Position numbers and translations under genes: made by a program | DNA from: Viridothelium virens | Lineage: Eukaryota; Ascomycota; Dothideomycetes; Trypetheliales; Trypetheliaceae | NCBI GenBank assembly: GCA_010094025.1 | Contig: ML991773.1 | Span: 744,001-808,000 of the forward strand | Reading direction: 5' to 3' | Length of the DNA: 64,000 bases | Notes under the pieces: generated by a model | What the model saw: only the letters and a program-made list of their open reading frames with translations | What the model was told of the DNA's origin: nothing | Databases searched by the model: none | Shown here: one piece after another, positions 33,471 to 44,285 of the stretch | Layout of the letters: each line of letters opens with the position of its first letter | Position numbering within the stretch: the first letter of the stretch is position 1

Positions 33471-35222
33471 TTACATACGCTCTCGCTTTCGCGGCGCACT
33501 TCGAATAATGTTGTCCACCCTCAGAAGGAGCTGGGGACCCGTTAGCTAGAATCGAAGATTTTGCAGTCGATCTGGGGTAGGGCTACTCACCTCGGCCGCC
33601 TCTGAAGCTGACGAGACCACCGCCCGCTTCAGTTTATAGCTCTCAATTACCCCCAGCTCCCGCATGTCAGCGATTCCTCCACCTGGTGTCAACAGATCCA
33701 ACCCCGAGCTCGTCATGCCCGAGTAGACAGCCTTTCGTAATCTTGTAACAAGCTCGCTCGAGTCAAATCCAGCGTTGTCCGCAAGGATGGTAGGTAGTTG
33801 ACGAAGTGCCTTGGCGAAGGAATCTACGGCGAGCGCCTTCTTACCAGCCACATTTTGGGCCGCCTGGTCTACAGCCTTGGCCATAACCATTTCCGCACAT
33901 CCGCCTCCCAGTGTGATTTTGGGTTCTTTGACTGTCTGGGAGAGAACAGCGAGGGCGTCGTGTAGCGACCTTTCCGCTTCGTCCAGTAGCTGTTCCGTGG
34001 CACCGCGTAGAACGACGGTGCAGGCTCGGCCCGCTGCAACGCCAGAGAACTTGATCAAAGTGTCCTCGCCAATAATAACTTCTTCGATCAAGTCGCAGTG
34101 GCCAAGCTTGACATTTTCCGGATGATCAAACGTCGACGTAATTTCGCCTCCCGTGACAAGCGCCAGCCGCTCCACTCCGTCAAAGTCAGCATGCTCTATG
34201 GCGCAGATACCCGCATCCGCAAACAGCTGCTCAGGCCAATTATAGATCAATTGCCGGTTGACAAAGCAATTTATGCCGTGTGCCTTTATGCGGTCTACTT
34301 TGGCCTTCATCTTCTCCCGCTCTGCCTTCTCAAGCTCTGCTAACTTGCCAGTCGAGTCGACCTTCACCCTCGCACCAAAGATTTTGATCTTGTCTGTATC
34401 CATGGCTGTGTTGGCGACTAGGATCTTTGCGTTTTCTATCCGTTTCGGCTGATTGACACCAATCTTCTTATCCAAGATGAATCCCTCATCCAGGTAGGAA
34501 TCCTTGAGCTTACCACCCGCTTTTTTGATGATCTGAATGTGTGTCAAATCTGTGGAGCCTTGCATCCTGAGCACTGCGTCGACGGCCAAGTGTGCGAAAT
34601 GATCCCGATCCTGGCTAAGCACTTTGGAGCTTAACGTAGTTCTCGCAATGGATACGAGATCCTTTCTGAATGCTGCTTTATCGCTACTGTGATCCGTTGC
34701 CGTCTTTGCTAGTGCTTGTAGAGCAGCTTGACTTGCTATCCGGAATCCTTCAATGATTGTTTGAGGGTGGATTTTTTGGTTCACAAGCTGTTCTGCCTCG
34801 CGGAGGAGCTCGGCCGCTAACACTGCAACTGATGTTGTACCGTCTCCAACTTCGTCGTCCTGAACTTTTGAAATATTAACCAACACTTTCGCAGCGGCAT
34901 TATCAAGCGCGATTGACTTGAGTATAGTAGCACCGTCGTTCGTGACCATGATGTCTCCAGTGGAACTGCCGCATGCTGTCAATGGTATATCGTGAGATTT
35001 ACAGTGAGACGCCATACGCAGATTGTAATATCTTATCCATGCCCTTTGGGCCCAGAGTGCTTTTCACCAGGTCTCCAACGGCGATGGCGCCGACGAAGGC
35101 AGAAAGACGGGCATTTTCGCCCTTCTCTTCCGTTACGTCATCCGCGAAAATTTGGGTAGGGTTTTGGTAAGACTAATCGAGTCAGTAATATTTAGAATGG
35201 ACGCTTCAAGTGTCCTTACCAT
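33471..35222 (-). CDS. CCT2: chaperonin CCT/TRiC beta subunit
   Basis: One of eight subunits of the cytosolic TRiC ring that folds actin, tubulin and other proteins. Exons 35222-35220, 35172-35018, 34965-33591 and 33530-33471 give 530 aa, normal for CCT2. Exon 1 is only the ATG: an in-frame TAG sits directly before the second exon and no other upstream ATG is available, while ATG followed by GTAAGG fits the expected [10 protein letters not shown] start. Group II chaperonin motifs: [44 protein letters not shown], and the nucleotide-binding [15 protein letters not shown] near the C terminus. [13 protein letters not shown] identifies beta. Exon 4 supplies [19 protein letters not shown]. Exon 3 begins at the second of two possible acceptors (GGCAG, 34966), which alone gives [11 protein letters not shown]. 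It shares a promoter of about 185 bases with SPP2. Confidence 0.95.
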
Positions 35223-35406
35223 TATGGAACGCTGTGATAAAGATAACGGCGAGGACGTCGTTGAGCCGTAGAAGACGCGAGTTAAGAGCTTCAAGGTTGA
35301 CGCGATTTTCTGCAGGCGGTGAGGCGGCGTGGGCGGGCAACGGGTACCTGTGGCTCGCCCGTCAATTCAACTTTTATCCACGCCTCTGTTCACCACCACA
35401 ACCAAC
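35223..35406. promoter_or_regulatory. shared divergent promoter CCT2/SPP2
   Basis: Only 184 bases separate the two divergent start codons, so both promoters must lie here or overlap into the genes. Two GACGCGA motifs are present (near 35274 and 35299), and a pyrimidine-rich stretch precedes the SPP2 ATG. The bidirectional role is inferred from spacing alone. Confidence 0.55.
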
Positions 35407-36636
35407 ATGTCCCCCGCCTCAGACCCGCCTAAGATCTCCCTTTCGTTTGGCGCAAAAAAGGCAAAGGCCGCGCCGCGTTCGCAGCTGGGCAAAAGACCGC
35501 GCAGCGCTTTGCAGGACGAGCAGGACGAGGAAGATACACCGATAACACCACAAACAATCACTGGCTTCGAGAATGGGACGACTATTGGAATCGATGACAA
35601 ACCAAAGCAGGGCCCACGCATCATACCCGCCCTTAAGAATCGTGATTTTGCGGAGGAGGTGAGGAGAAAGCGGCAGCGAAGCGGTCTTCCGGCCGGAGCG
35701 AATGGTCAGCCTGCAGAGGTGACGGATATACCTGACGAAGATGAACCAAAGCAATACGGCCTGATCATCAATGACAGAAAGTCTGAAAATCCTGGTGGCG
35801 AGTTTGACAATGTCCAAGAGAGTGCAGTCTCTATTGAAGACGCCAAACCGAAGACAGAGGATGAGCTGGCCATGGATGCTTTGTTAGGAAAGCAGTCTTT
35901 GACGACACGAACAATACCGGTCAGTGAAGATGACGTATATCATGAAGACATGGAACAAGTCCCCGAGGCTCCCGACCAAGCTGCATACGCCGCTATGCCA
36001 GTGGAGGATTTCGGTAAAGCACTTTTGGCTGGAATGGGCTGGAAAGAAGGTCAGGCGCTAGGTAGACGAAATCGTGGCAAAGCAGAAGAGAAGCCTCGCG
36101 ACGTGCAACGACGGCCTGAACAGCTGGGTCTCGGAGCAAAGGAAGATGCTCTCTTACGTGCTGAGTCTGGGGCTGACAGGAAGGCCAGGATGAAAGGTGT
36201 CCAGAATATCTATAATCCTGTGCTTATGCGCAATAAAACTACCGGCGAGACCTTCACAGAAAGTGAACTAAAGGCTAAGCAGGAGCAGCAGAAGTTGGAG
36301 TTGCGAAATGGCAACGATGAGAGGAAGGATTCGATGGGGAAAAATTCTGACCGTCGACGAGAAGAACGAGATGGTCGACGAGAAGAACGAGATAGGCGAC
36401 GAAGGGATGAGGATCGAGCTCCAAAAAACGATCCATACCGACGGCCGAGGTACGAGGACGACTCCGATGAAGATTTAAAACATCAATCATCGAGAAGGGA
36501 CCGAACCTTTTCGAGGGACGATAGACATCGGGACGATAGATATCGGCGTCACCACCGGAAGGAAAGAAGCGATTCAAGGGAAGGTAGGCATAAGCGTCAT
36601 GACCGAAGCAACATAGAACGAGATGGACGAAATTGA
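35407..36636 (+). CDS. SPP2: pre-mRNA splicing factor SPP2, G-patch protein
   Basis: SPP2/GPKOW proteins bind and activate the DEAH helicase Prp2 through a G-patch at the first catalytic step of splicing. Single exon, 409 aa. The N terminus (ISLSFGAKKAKA) and the block QGPRIIPALKNRDF are typical. YGLIINDR lies near residue 120. The G-patch core is MPVEDFGKALLAGMGWKEGQALGRRNRG (only its first and last parts are diagnostic: VEDFGKALLAGMGWKEG and GRRNRG). The C-terminal 100 residues are an Arg/Asp/Glu-rich tail with a tandem 21-base repeat (36351-36392) encoding RREERDG and RREERDR. The open frame extends 26 codons upstream without an ATG, so the start at 35407 is secure. Confidence 0.9.
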   Translation: MSPASDPPKISLSFGAKKAKAAPRSQLGKRPRSALQDEQDEEDTPITPQTITGFENGTTIGIDDKPKQGPRIIPALKNRDFAEEVRRKRQRSGLPAGANGQPAEVTDIPDEDEPKQYGLIINDRKSENPGGEFDNVQESAVSIEDAKPKTEDELAMDALLGKQSLTTRTIPVSEDDVYHEDMEQVPEAPDQAAYAAMPVEDFGKALLAGMGWKEGQALGRRNRGKAEEKPRDVQRRPEQLGLGAKEDALLRAESGADRKARMKGVQNIYNPVLMRNKTTGETFTESELKAKQEQQKLELRNGNDERKDSMGKNSDRRREERDGRREERDRRRRDEDRAPKNDPYRRPRYEDDSDEDLKHQSSRRDRTFSRDDRHRDDRYRRHHRKERSDSREGRHKRHDRSNIERDGRN

Positions 36637-37541
36637 GACGACTACGATTCTCCGAAGCATGATAGTCAACGCTGAGTTGTCATCACTATTAATCTCACTG
36701 ATGGATGCACTATCCTCAGTAAGGACAAGAAAGTGTTTCTAGCAGCTTACGTAACATCAATCTGAGGCCACCATGCACTCCGTTTCATCAACGTATATGC
36801 GCTACATAGTCGACACAACGGCATCAATGAAATATACATCTACAACTGCATGCCTTCTTGTTCTGTGCTTCAAGTTTCTCGTCCATCATCTGCTGAAGAT
36901 GCTTCTAATATTTCTTCTCTGCAGAACTGATAAAACTTTTGCTTAGACCTGGGCGGAGGAAACCACTCTTTGTTTTATTCATTTGCCGATTGAGAGCCCA
37001 ATACGAATCCATTCAAATTTGACAACGTTATTGCTTCCTAATCGAGAGATTGTTTACAACTAGTATCCCGAGCTCGCTGACTTGCAGGTTAATGACCTTA
37101 CTAGAACGAGCGTCACTGGCAAAGGGCGTCGTGTTTTGCCAAGAATAGGTGGGGCTATGTAAGAGGTCGGAATGATCCCGCTCATAGTTGTCTTGAATAC
37201 GAGATTGTTGCCGACCCATATGACATCGGAATTGAGCGTTTGAGAGTTATTGGAAGACAAGTGCCACAACAGAAGCCGCTCTCAACTGCCCTGCGGATCC
37301 TTACCTCAGACAATCACACCGCAACATAATTTAAGTAGACGCTCTCTTCTACCTTTCGACTAATCACCATAGTAATCATTTCCAATGTACATTAGTGGCG
37401 TCTAGACCATTCGTCTTGCAAATAGTATAAACTGAGAGACTTCATGGAGAAAAGAACGCGGCCTTCCATTCATTCCAAACATCCACTCCAGAAAAGAAAC
37501 TTCGCTTTTGCTTTTCTTGAAGCCAGCCTCACGGACGAAGA
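36637..37541. other. intergenic region
   Basis: About 900 bases between SPP2 and the soluble GST, both on the plus strand. The two minus-strand ORFs at 37028-37269 overlap each other and have no motif. I see no repeat, RNA gene or element copy. Confidence 0.5.
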
Positions 37542-38216
37542 ATGCCAAACATAACTCTCTACCGCGTCAACAACGCCTGCTCCCTCGCCCCCCACATCCT
37601 CCTGCGAGAGCTTCAAATCTCCTTTACTCCTATCCGTCTCGTCTTCGGTCCCGACGGCCTCTACGCCGCGGATGGCTCTCTTTCGAGCGCTGATTATAAT
37701 AAGGTTAATCAGAACAGCCAAGTCCCCACACTCGTTGTCGATGGATCTGTCGTAACCGAGCTGCCAGCCATCCTGACGTGCATCGCGGATATGGCACCCG
37801 ATAGGAAGCTGCTCGGCACGACTCCAATGGAGAAGGTGCGTGTGTATGAGTGGATGAATTGGTTGTCGGGTACGATGCATGGGTGGGCATGGGGATCGGT
37901 GCTACGGCCAGCGAGGTTCGTTGGCGATGCGGAGGAAATGTATGAGACGGTCAGGGAGACCGGAAGGAAGAAGATTAAGGCGTGCTATGAACGGGTTGAA
38001 TCGAAGATGGATGGTAAGTTTGCGGTCGGGGATCGGTTGACGGCGGTGGATTTTTATCTGTATGTCTTCTGGCGTTGGGGGAGTAAGCATGAGTTTAAAG
38101 TGAATGAGAAGTATCCAAAATGGAGGAATGTGATGATGCAGGTGGAAAAGATGGACAGTGTGAGGAAAGCGCTGGAGGAAGAAGACCAGCCATTGCAGTT
38201 TGCGTCAAATCTATGA
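37542..38216 (+). CDS. soluble glutathione S-transferase
   Basis: Cytosolic GST, single exon, 224 aa, a normal length. The thioredoxin-like N-terminal domain opens ITLYRVNNACSLAPHILLRE; the Ser in NACS is placed to activate glutathione, as in many fungal and bacterial-type (beta/GstB-like) enzymes. QVPTLVVDGSVVTE is the cis-Pro and glutathione gamma-glutamyl binding segment. The all-helical C-terminal domain includes GKFAVGDRLTAVDFYLYVFW, the usual N-capping box region. Probable role: detoxification of electrophiles or a specialised isomerase step; the substrate cannot be read from sequence. The gene is convergent with the ArfGAP gene. The second half has fewer C-ending codons than the first, which may simply reflect local composition. 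Confidence 0.88.
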   Translation: MPNITLYRVNNACSLAPHILLRELQISFTPIRLVFGPDGLYAADGSLSSADYNKVNQNSQVPTLVVDGSVVTELPAILTCIADMAPDRKLLGTTPMEKVRVYEWMNWLSGTMHGWAWGSVLRPARFVGDAEEMYETVRETGRKKIKACYERVESKMDGKFAVGDRLTAVDFYLYVFWRWGSKHEFKVNEKYPKWRNVMMQVEKMDSVRKALEEEDQPLQFASNL

Positions 38217-38705
38217 AATGTGGCTTTGGTTGGATTGGACGAGCACCAAGAAACGTGACTACGAGAGCAATCTTATAATAGAGAGACTAAGGCATGCAAC
38301 CGTGCGACCCTATTCTTCGGACTGTAGCATAGGAAAGAATAGAAGCCTTTGTCTTCGTTGTGCTCTAGCCTTTTGACACTGTAATGAGTTTGGAGAATTT
38401 TGAAGGAAAAAGATCTTTGACCGATGATAACAGTACGGTTGTCATACTTCATTACATTACCTTACAATTGCGCATTCATAGCAGCTCCCTCTGCTCCTTT
38501 CCAAAACCGTATCCAACAGCTTAGAGACAGTACCCAAACCAATCAAGTCCCCGCTCAGCCCTCGAGCGTTGTGGAAAGCGTCCCCAACTCCGGTTCTTAC
38601 ATGCCCCTATAGAACACATGCATCAAGAACGGACAATTCGATGATCCTCTCTTTCCAACTCCAGGTCCGACTTACAACCAACCATAAACCCACTCTATCA
38701 TCTCT
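38217..38705. other. convergent 3' intergenic region
   Basis: About 490 bases between the stops of the GST and ArfGAP genes. No gene or repeat seen. Confidence 0.5.
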
Positions 38706-41700
38706 TCAAATCCAATTGATCTTTGGCCCAGGTCCACTTCTCCCATCCTGCCCCCCACCCGCCTCGCCACTAACACTCGCCCTGCCTAACCTCCCAATTC
38801 CGCCACTGCCACCACCTCCTCCACCCTGCTCACTCACACTGCTTCTCGACAACCTCGCCCCACTCCCCTGCCTCTTCATCAGCTTCAGTCCCACCCCACC
38901 ACCACCCCCTGCATCTCTCTCCCGCTCTCTCGCCCGCTCACTCGGCGTGCTCCCATTACCAGCGACAATACTCGGCAACGCCGTGATCGTATCTCCATTC
39001 GACGCCCTTGGCACAGCGCCCTCAAACCCGATCCCGGGGACTCCCCCAGCGGCACCACCACTCTCCGCCGCCGACTTCAGCCCCTCACTCGCGCCCCTCA
39101 ACGCCCCAAACGACGGTCGGCGACGCGCGCTTGACGACGACGAAGGCGGCGAGGACGGCACACCGCGGGCAGCAGTAGCCGGAGACGCCGACGCGGACGA
39201 CGACCCGTACCCATAGCCGTACCCATAGCCGCCGGACGAGCCCGGCGATGCGCTGAGATACTGTCCCGAGGTGCGATCGCCGGCTTGGCCTCCTCCTCCT
39301 CCTCCTGTTCCTCCTCCCCCTGCCGACGCACCACCACCACCACCACCACCAGACGGCGCATTCAGATACTGCCGGCCGAGCTTCTGGTCCATCTTGTGGT
39401 CGATGTACGCCCTTGCGGCAGGCGACAGCGGGATCGGCGCCGGGAGAGCCGGGACCTCGGCGCCGTTCTGGAGGAGCAGTTCGGCGATGGGGAAGGGTTT
39501 GCGACTGGAGGCGGCGGCGGATGCGGCGGGTGAGTTGGGGCCACCTACGCCGCTGCCGCCGCTGGTGGAAGGGGTGGTAGGGCGCGCCTTGGGGGAGGAG
39601 ACGGGGGAGGTAGAGGTGGAGCCTGGGCGGGCGGGATCGGCGGCGGCGAGGGCGAGGAAGACGGCGTGGGTGTTGCGCGATTTGTCGTGGGCGTTGAGGT
39701 TGGCGCGGAGGGCGATGGCGTGTAGGACGTTCTGCAGTTGGTTCTGCTTGATGCTGGCGAGGAGCATGTCGTCGGGCTGGTGGTAGTGGCTGTGGGAGAT
39801 GTTGATGGGTTCGACGTAGGCGTGGTCGGCGTATTTGGCGGAGATGAAGCGGAGACGTTGTTCGCGGGTGGCGTGGGAGTTGGGTTTTTGCGCTCGGTCG
39901 AGTCGTGCTTCCCAGATCATGTTGGAGACGCGATTGCCGACTTGTAGGAGCAGTTCGATGATGTCTGGGGTGAAGGCGGAAGTGTCTAGGGTGAGGGAAC
40001 GCATTTTGGAAATGTGAGTGCCGAGAGAACGATGGATGCCGCTGCATTCAATGCAAACGATAATGCCTAGATTGATGGACACCCATTCGACGCGGCTTTC
40101 GGAGCCGCAATCTGCACAGTAACTGTTGCCAGCATCGTTATTCCGAAGCTGAACAAGCAGCTTCGCGGAGTGTTCCTCACTCTCAGTACGCTTATAGGCA
40201 GGCTTATCACCGACAGTTGCGTGTCTAGCAACGGCCTTGGCGACAGCGGAGCCGGACATGTTCATCGCTGATGATCGATGGCCACCCGAGAAGGACGAGC
40301 TCTTACCCGTCAGAACCGCTGCTATATCTCTTCGTGTTGAATGAGACGTTTCTGAGGGAGCGGAGCTCTCCGTTATGGGCCCTTTTGCTTCAAATGCACT
40401 TTGTAGTGCATTGTTAATCGCCGATATCCAAGATTTCATATCTTCTTCAGAAGTCGCTTGGTACACACGAGTGAAATGCGGTGTGATTACTTCAAAACAG
40501 AATCGCCTCTCCGCATTTCGTGCTTCTCGTACGGAGGCCACGCGGAGATCGATCGGTTCCATGTGTAAATCAAGCTTTTGCTTCCAATTCACGTACTCTG
40601 AAAGTCTGCCTTGGTCAAGTACGATCCAGTATCTGAAACACAAATGTCAGTAATCATTGGATGAAAGAGCCAACAAACTCACTTGTGCCATGCTTGCTTG
40701 TTGATTCCGACAGGATCCACGTGGCTTCCGGGTCGACTTAGCGACCATAAAAGTCCCTCTTTACGATGGGTAGCATCGTTCAGTTCGTTTGCTGCTATTG
40801 ATGAGTAGTCTTTCTCCTCCAAATCACGGATACCCTTGAATTTGGTCTGTTCAGGCGTAGTGCCACTGATACCTTGCCGGTCTCCAGTTGGAGATAGAGT
40901 CTGCTCAGTACTCGATAGTGGCGCACCTTCGTCAACTGTCGGAGGCGAGCTTACCAGTGACCTGAAATTAGGCGGACCGTGGCTTGATTTGGGAGGATCG
41001 ATGTCACCAATTCCTGAGCGGCTGCTAGTTGAACCAGAGGGCGTATTTGGACCTGCAGAGGGTGGTGGGATTAATGCTTCTGTCATCTTATACGGCTTCG
41101 TGCTCTTCTCAAGAACTCTTCGTTTCTCTTCCCGTTCAGTCCGCTGCAGTTGAAATTCTTTATCTGCTTCCTGAACTTCAAGGGTCAGTGCCTCTAACTG
41201 AGGCATGTTCCCCTCGATCTTTTTGCCAGTCGCCAGGTAGCCCCTCGCTTGAGCATCGGCATACTTTGTCAATTGAGAGAGGATCTCCTGATCTTTACGA
41301 CCGCCGTGGAGATCTTGCATAAATGAAGAGTAGTCAAAGCGCTTTAGCTCGAAAGTCCTCCGCTTGATCTGATACTTGGAGTCGCTTTCGGCACGTTTCT
41401 TCTCTTTCATTGAATCTTGGCGCTGACCCAGATATCGTGACACGTACGCGTAGTACTCTCTGCTCTCTTCATCAAAATCTTTCTTTTTCGCTTCCACGGC
41501 CTTAATATCAAAGTTGTAAAGTTTTGAGATTGGCTCGATAACCATCTTTTGCAGATTCGCTCTGTCCTGCTTCTCATAAGTCAAAATTTCCTGAGCAATC
41601 TTTTCAAAGTAATGATCAAGAGCAGGTTTAACAGCATTGGCATTCGATGACGACGCATCTCTGAGGGCCTCCAAAAAGGCTTGCTTCTTTTCGTTGCTGA

Positions 41701-42994
41701 TAACTTGAGCCTCTAGTGCCGCCTCGGCAGCCCTCAAGACTCTCTTCATTCTTAATCTCATGTTGCCTGTCTTTTGCTCAAGGGATTTCATTGTTGCTCG
41801 GAATACTGGACCATCTTCGACTTGGCTCATGTCTTCACCCGGCCTCTGGCACGCCACATCAACTTTGACGGTTGCATTGGTCGCATTTGTGACAGCGGTA
41901 GTGCTCGTGGCGTTCGTAGGAGCCTGAACAAGGCCCAGTCCATCTTCCGGTATTGGATTGAAAAGCGGAGACTGGGGCTCTTGGGTTTCGTATCCGTCTG
42001 CGCCATCTGAATCACTCACTCGTGATTGGATTGAACGAGCAGATGGGACCCGCAACCGGGGTGGTACGGTCAAATCCATGGACGGTGAGTGTGACTTGGG
42101 ACTTCCGAGATTTCTTGACGTATCTACGAAAGTTAGGAGTGAGGATAGCAAGATAGGATCGGAACCTTACTATGAACCCAGAATGAGAAGACGGCCAATG
42201 TGTCAAGGCTGTGCGCCCTCTGATTGTACTCGACAATCTACCGAGCTCGATTAGCTTACGATGACTGCAGATAGGCAAATGTTGATGAGACCCACACTAC
42301 AACTATTGCGCCAACCGCCGCCCCGATCCTCATTTGATTTTGGAGGTCTCCATTTCCACGACCATTGGAATTGTACACTTTGGTTACCGTTGGTTCCATA
42401 GGTGCCATCTCCAATCAGGGTTACGTCGGATCTTTTATGTAGATTGGGATCCGCATTAAACTCTCGTGTCACAAGATTATCGATTTCCTTGGTGCCTGGG
42501 GCGTGGATAAAAGTCAAGCCTTGTAAAACTGTGTCTGCTCCTCCATCTTGTCCAACCGGCCCACCTTGAATACTTGCAGCTGTTGATATTTGTCGAACGA
42601 CGAATGTAAAGTTAAAGATCAGCTCTTCATCGTTGGGCAGGCGTATGAGAAAAGAGGGCGAACACCCTGGTGGACTCTCAGGGTCCTAAGAATTACGGCA
42701 ATTAGCGTTTATATTGTGCTCACAGCTGTGTCTTGCTAACCTGCACATATTCCACTACCGTATCGTCACCTGTATCTCTTCTTGCAATGTATCTGTCTGC
42801 AGGGAAGCCACTGGGTATGATGTTGATGAGATTACGATTCTTCGAAGTAGTAATGCCAAGGCTAGCGACGGAGACTGAATGCCAGATTAGAGCTTTGTTC
42901 GAACAAATTCAGAGAAAAGGCTGAACATACACCGCGTTTGGTCTCGCAGATATAGTTGACTCCCTTCACCGGCCTTGCTACTGACATTACCCAT
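38706..42994 (-). CDS. ArfGAP with BAR-like and PH regions, predicted N-myristoylated
   Basis: A GTPase-activating protein for Arf-type GTPases in membrane traffic, of the fungal Csx2/centaurin-like class. Six exons (42994-42931, 42874-42741, 42685-42296, 42237-42171, 42123-40683, 40632-38706) close to 1340 aa. The start MGNVSSKAGEG is a textbook N-myristoylation signal; an overlapping ATG at 42987 in another frame does not splice correctly. The GTATGT donor of exon 1 restores LRDQTRFSVASL. Next come an N-terminal fungal domain (RGGGWRNSCS), a long helical BAR-like region (about 300-560), and a PH domain (about 699-785, KYWIVLDQGRLSEYVNW). The ArfGAP zinc finger has C871, C874, C892 and C895 with INLGIIVCIECSGIHR. 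A short ankyrin-like part follows. The last 250 residues are Gly/Ser/Ala-rich low complexity with poly-Gly runs, in very GC-rich DNA. Confidence 0.9.
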
Positions 42995-43836
42995 ACCCAG
43001 CCGTTGTCGACAAACGGTAAAATGCGATCATTGAGGTACTTGCAGCCAAAGTGGATCGCTGAGCTGGCGCCAGAAGATTGCTGATCGAGAACAGAGTGTA
43101 GGGTCCGGGAACGTCTTTGAAAGAGGGATCACGGCGTTACGGAGGCCTCCAATCCTCAAGGTTGATGCAGGCTTCTAGGCTTCCACGGCGGATAGATCGA
43201 GGGTTAGCGCTTCAGGATACGAGCTAAGATGATGCGAAATATAGCGTCAAGGCAAGCGATCGCGTGCGCAAGGCTAAGGAATCAATCCCAGCGCAGAAAA
43301 GGTGGTGTTGGTGGATTGGGACTCAAGTTCAAGAAGCGCGAAAGGTTGCCTCTTTCTTACCAACCACCACGAGTCAGGCTAAGGTGGGGGATCGCAGGCA
43401 TCGAACGTGTCACTAAGCAGAAATCGCACCTCTAACTAAGCCCATTTTCAAGCACTCAATCATGCTTTAGATGGCCATGGTCGGTGCGTTATTTTTAGTC
43501 TTACGATATCTTCACTGCTGAGCCAGATCGCGAGCTAGAGATCAAGATGTTCTGTCATTCGCTCCACCCCTTGTGAAACCATTCCCATTGTTCTTTCTTG
43601 CATTAACTTCCTTAACGGTCCGCCTGCGGAAAGCCGTCCGAGTCACCGGTACTCCATACAGTAAGGCACTTGACACCAGCGAAAGAGAACGAGACGAGGG
43701 CCATTAAATAAGATCTATTGTTTTCCGCTCCTTATCGATATCATCTTTACGTCTGAACACAAAGCTCCCTTGTCGAGCTAGCTAAATGGACGTATACTTC
43801 CTTGGGTCTGGAGGAGAGTAATGATAAGGGTCAGTA
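42995..43836. other. intergenic region upstream of ArfGAP
   Basis: About 840 bases with no supportable gene; it is the ArfGAP promoter and leader, ending at a foldback element. A small plus ORF (43229-43435) has no motif. Confidence 0.5.
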
Positions 43837-44015
43837 CCTTACCGCGGCTGGGGGTTTCCTCAACTGGTAATTAACACAATGTTACCTCAGTTTAACTATT
43901 ATGACCATATTGGCCCATGTTAGGGCGGTGTTTACATGGACCAACAAGAATAACAGTAAAGTCAAAATAACATTATATTAATTACCAGTTGAGGAACCCC
44001 CCAGCCGCGGTAAGG
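43837..44015. mobile_element. foldback MITE copy 3
   Basis: A 179-base copy of the same family as 10896-11077. It starts CCTTACCGCGGCTGGGGG and ends with the inverted form GCCGCGGTAAGG. Both arms are present. The left flank is TA (43835-43836) but the right flank is TT, so the target duplication has one change. The centre differs slightly from copies 2 and 4 (AGGGCGGTGTTTAC instead of AACACCGCCTTAAC). It lies about 270 bases upstream of the thioesterase ATG. Confidence 0.88.
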
Positions 44016-44285
44016 TTTCGCCAATACCTATCTAGATGCTTACGTCATTCAGGTATCTATCAATTTTACCGAGGCTCACCATGAGTTGTCAGACTTCTGT
44101 TCCGAGCAGCAGCAAGGAGACCAACCCTCTACCGAGTCTTCGAATTATGTACATATTTTCCTGTATGACTTGACATAACGTATCACAAGTTAGCCTTTCC
44201 TATTTTCAGTCTGCAGTCCCAAAGAATGAAAAAATGAGATAACAATTGGCACCAAAGCTCTCTTCCAATACTTTAATATTCCAAT

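Noticed and set aside
39271-39786. Long plus-strand ORFs inside the ArfGAP gene
   Set aside because: They are antisense shadows in GC-rich, repetitive codons; Pro/Ala/Arg-rich products mirror the Gly/Ser tail.
42933-42987. Alternative start MSVARPVKG for the ArfGAP gene
   Set aside because: It lies in another frame; the MGNVSS start with the GTATGT donor gives the conserved N terminus and correct phase.
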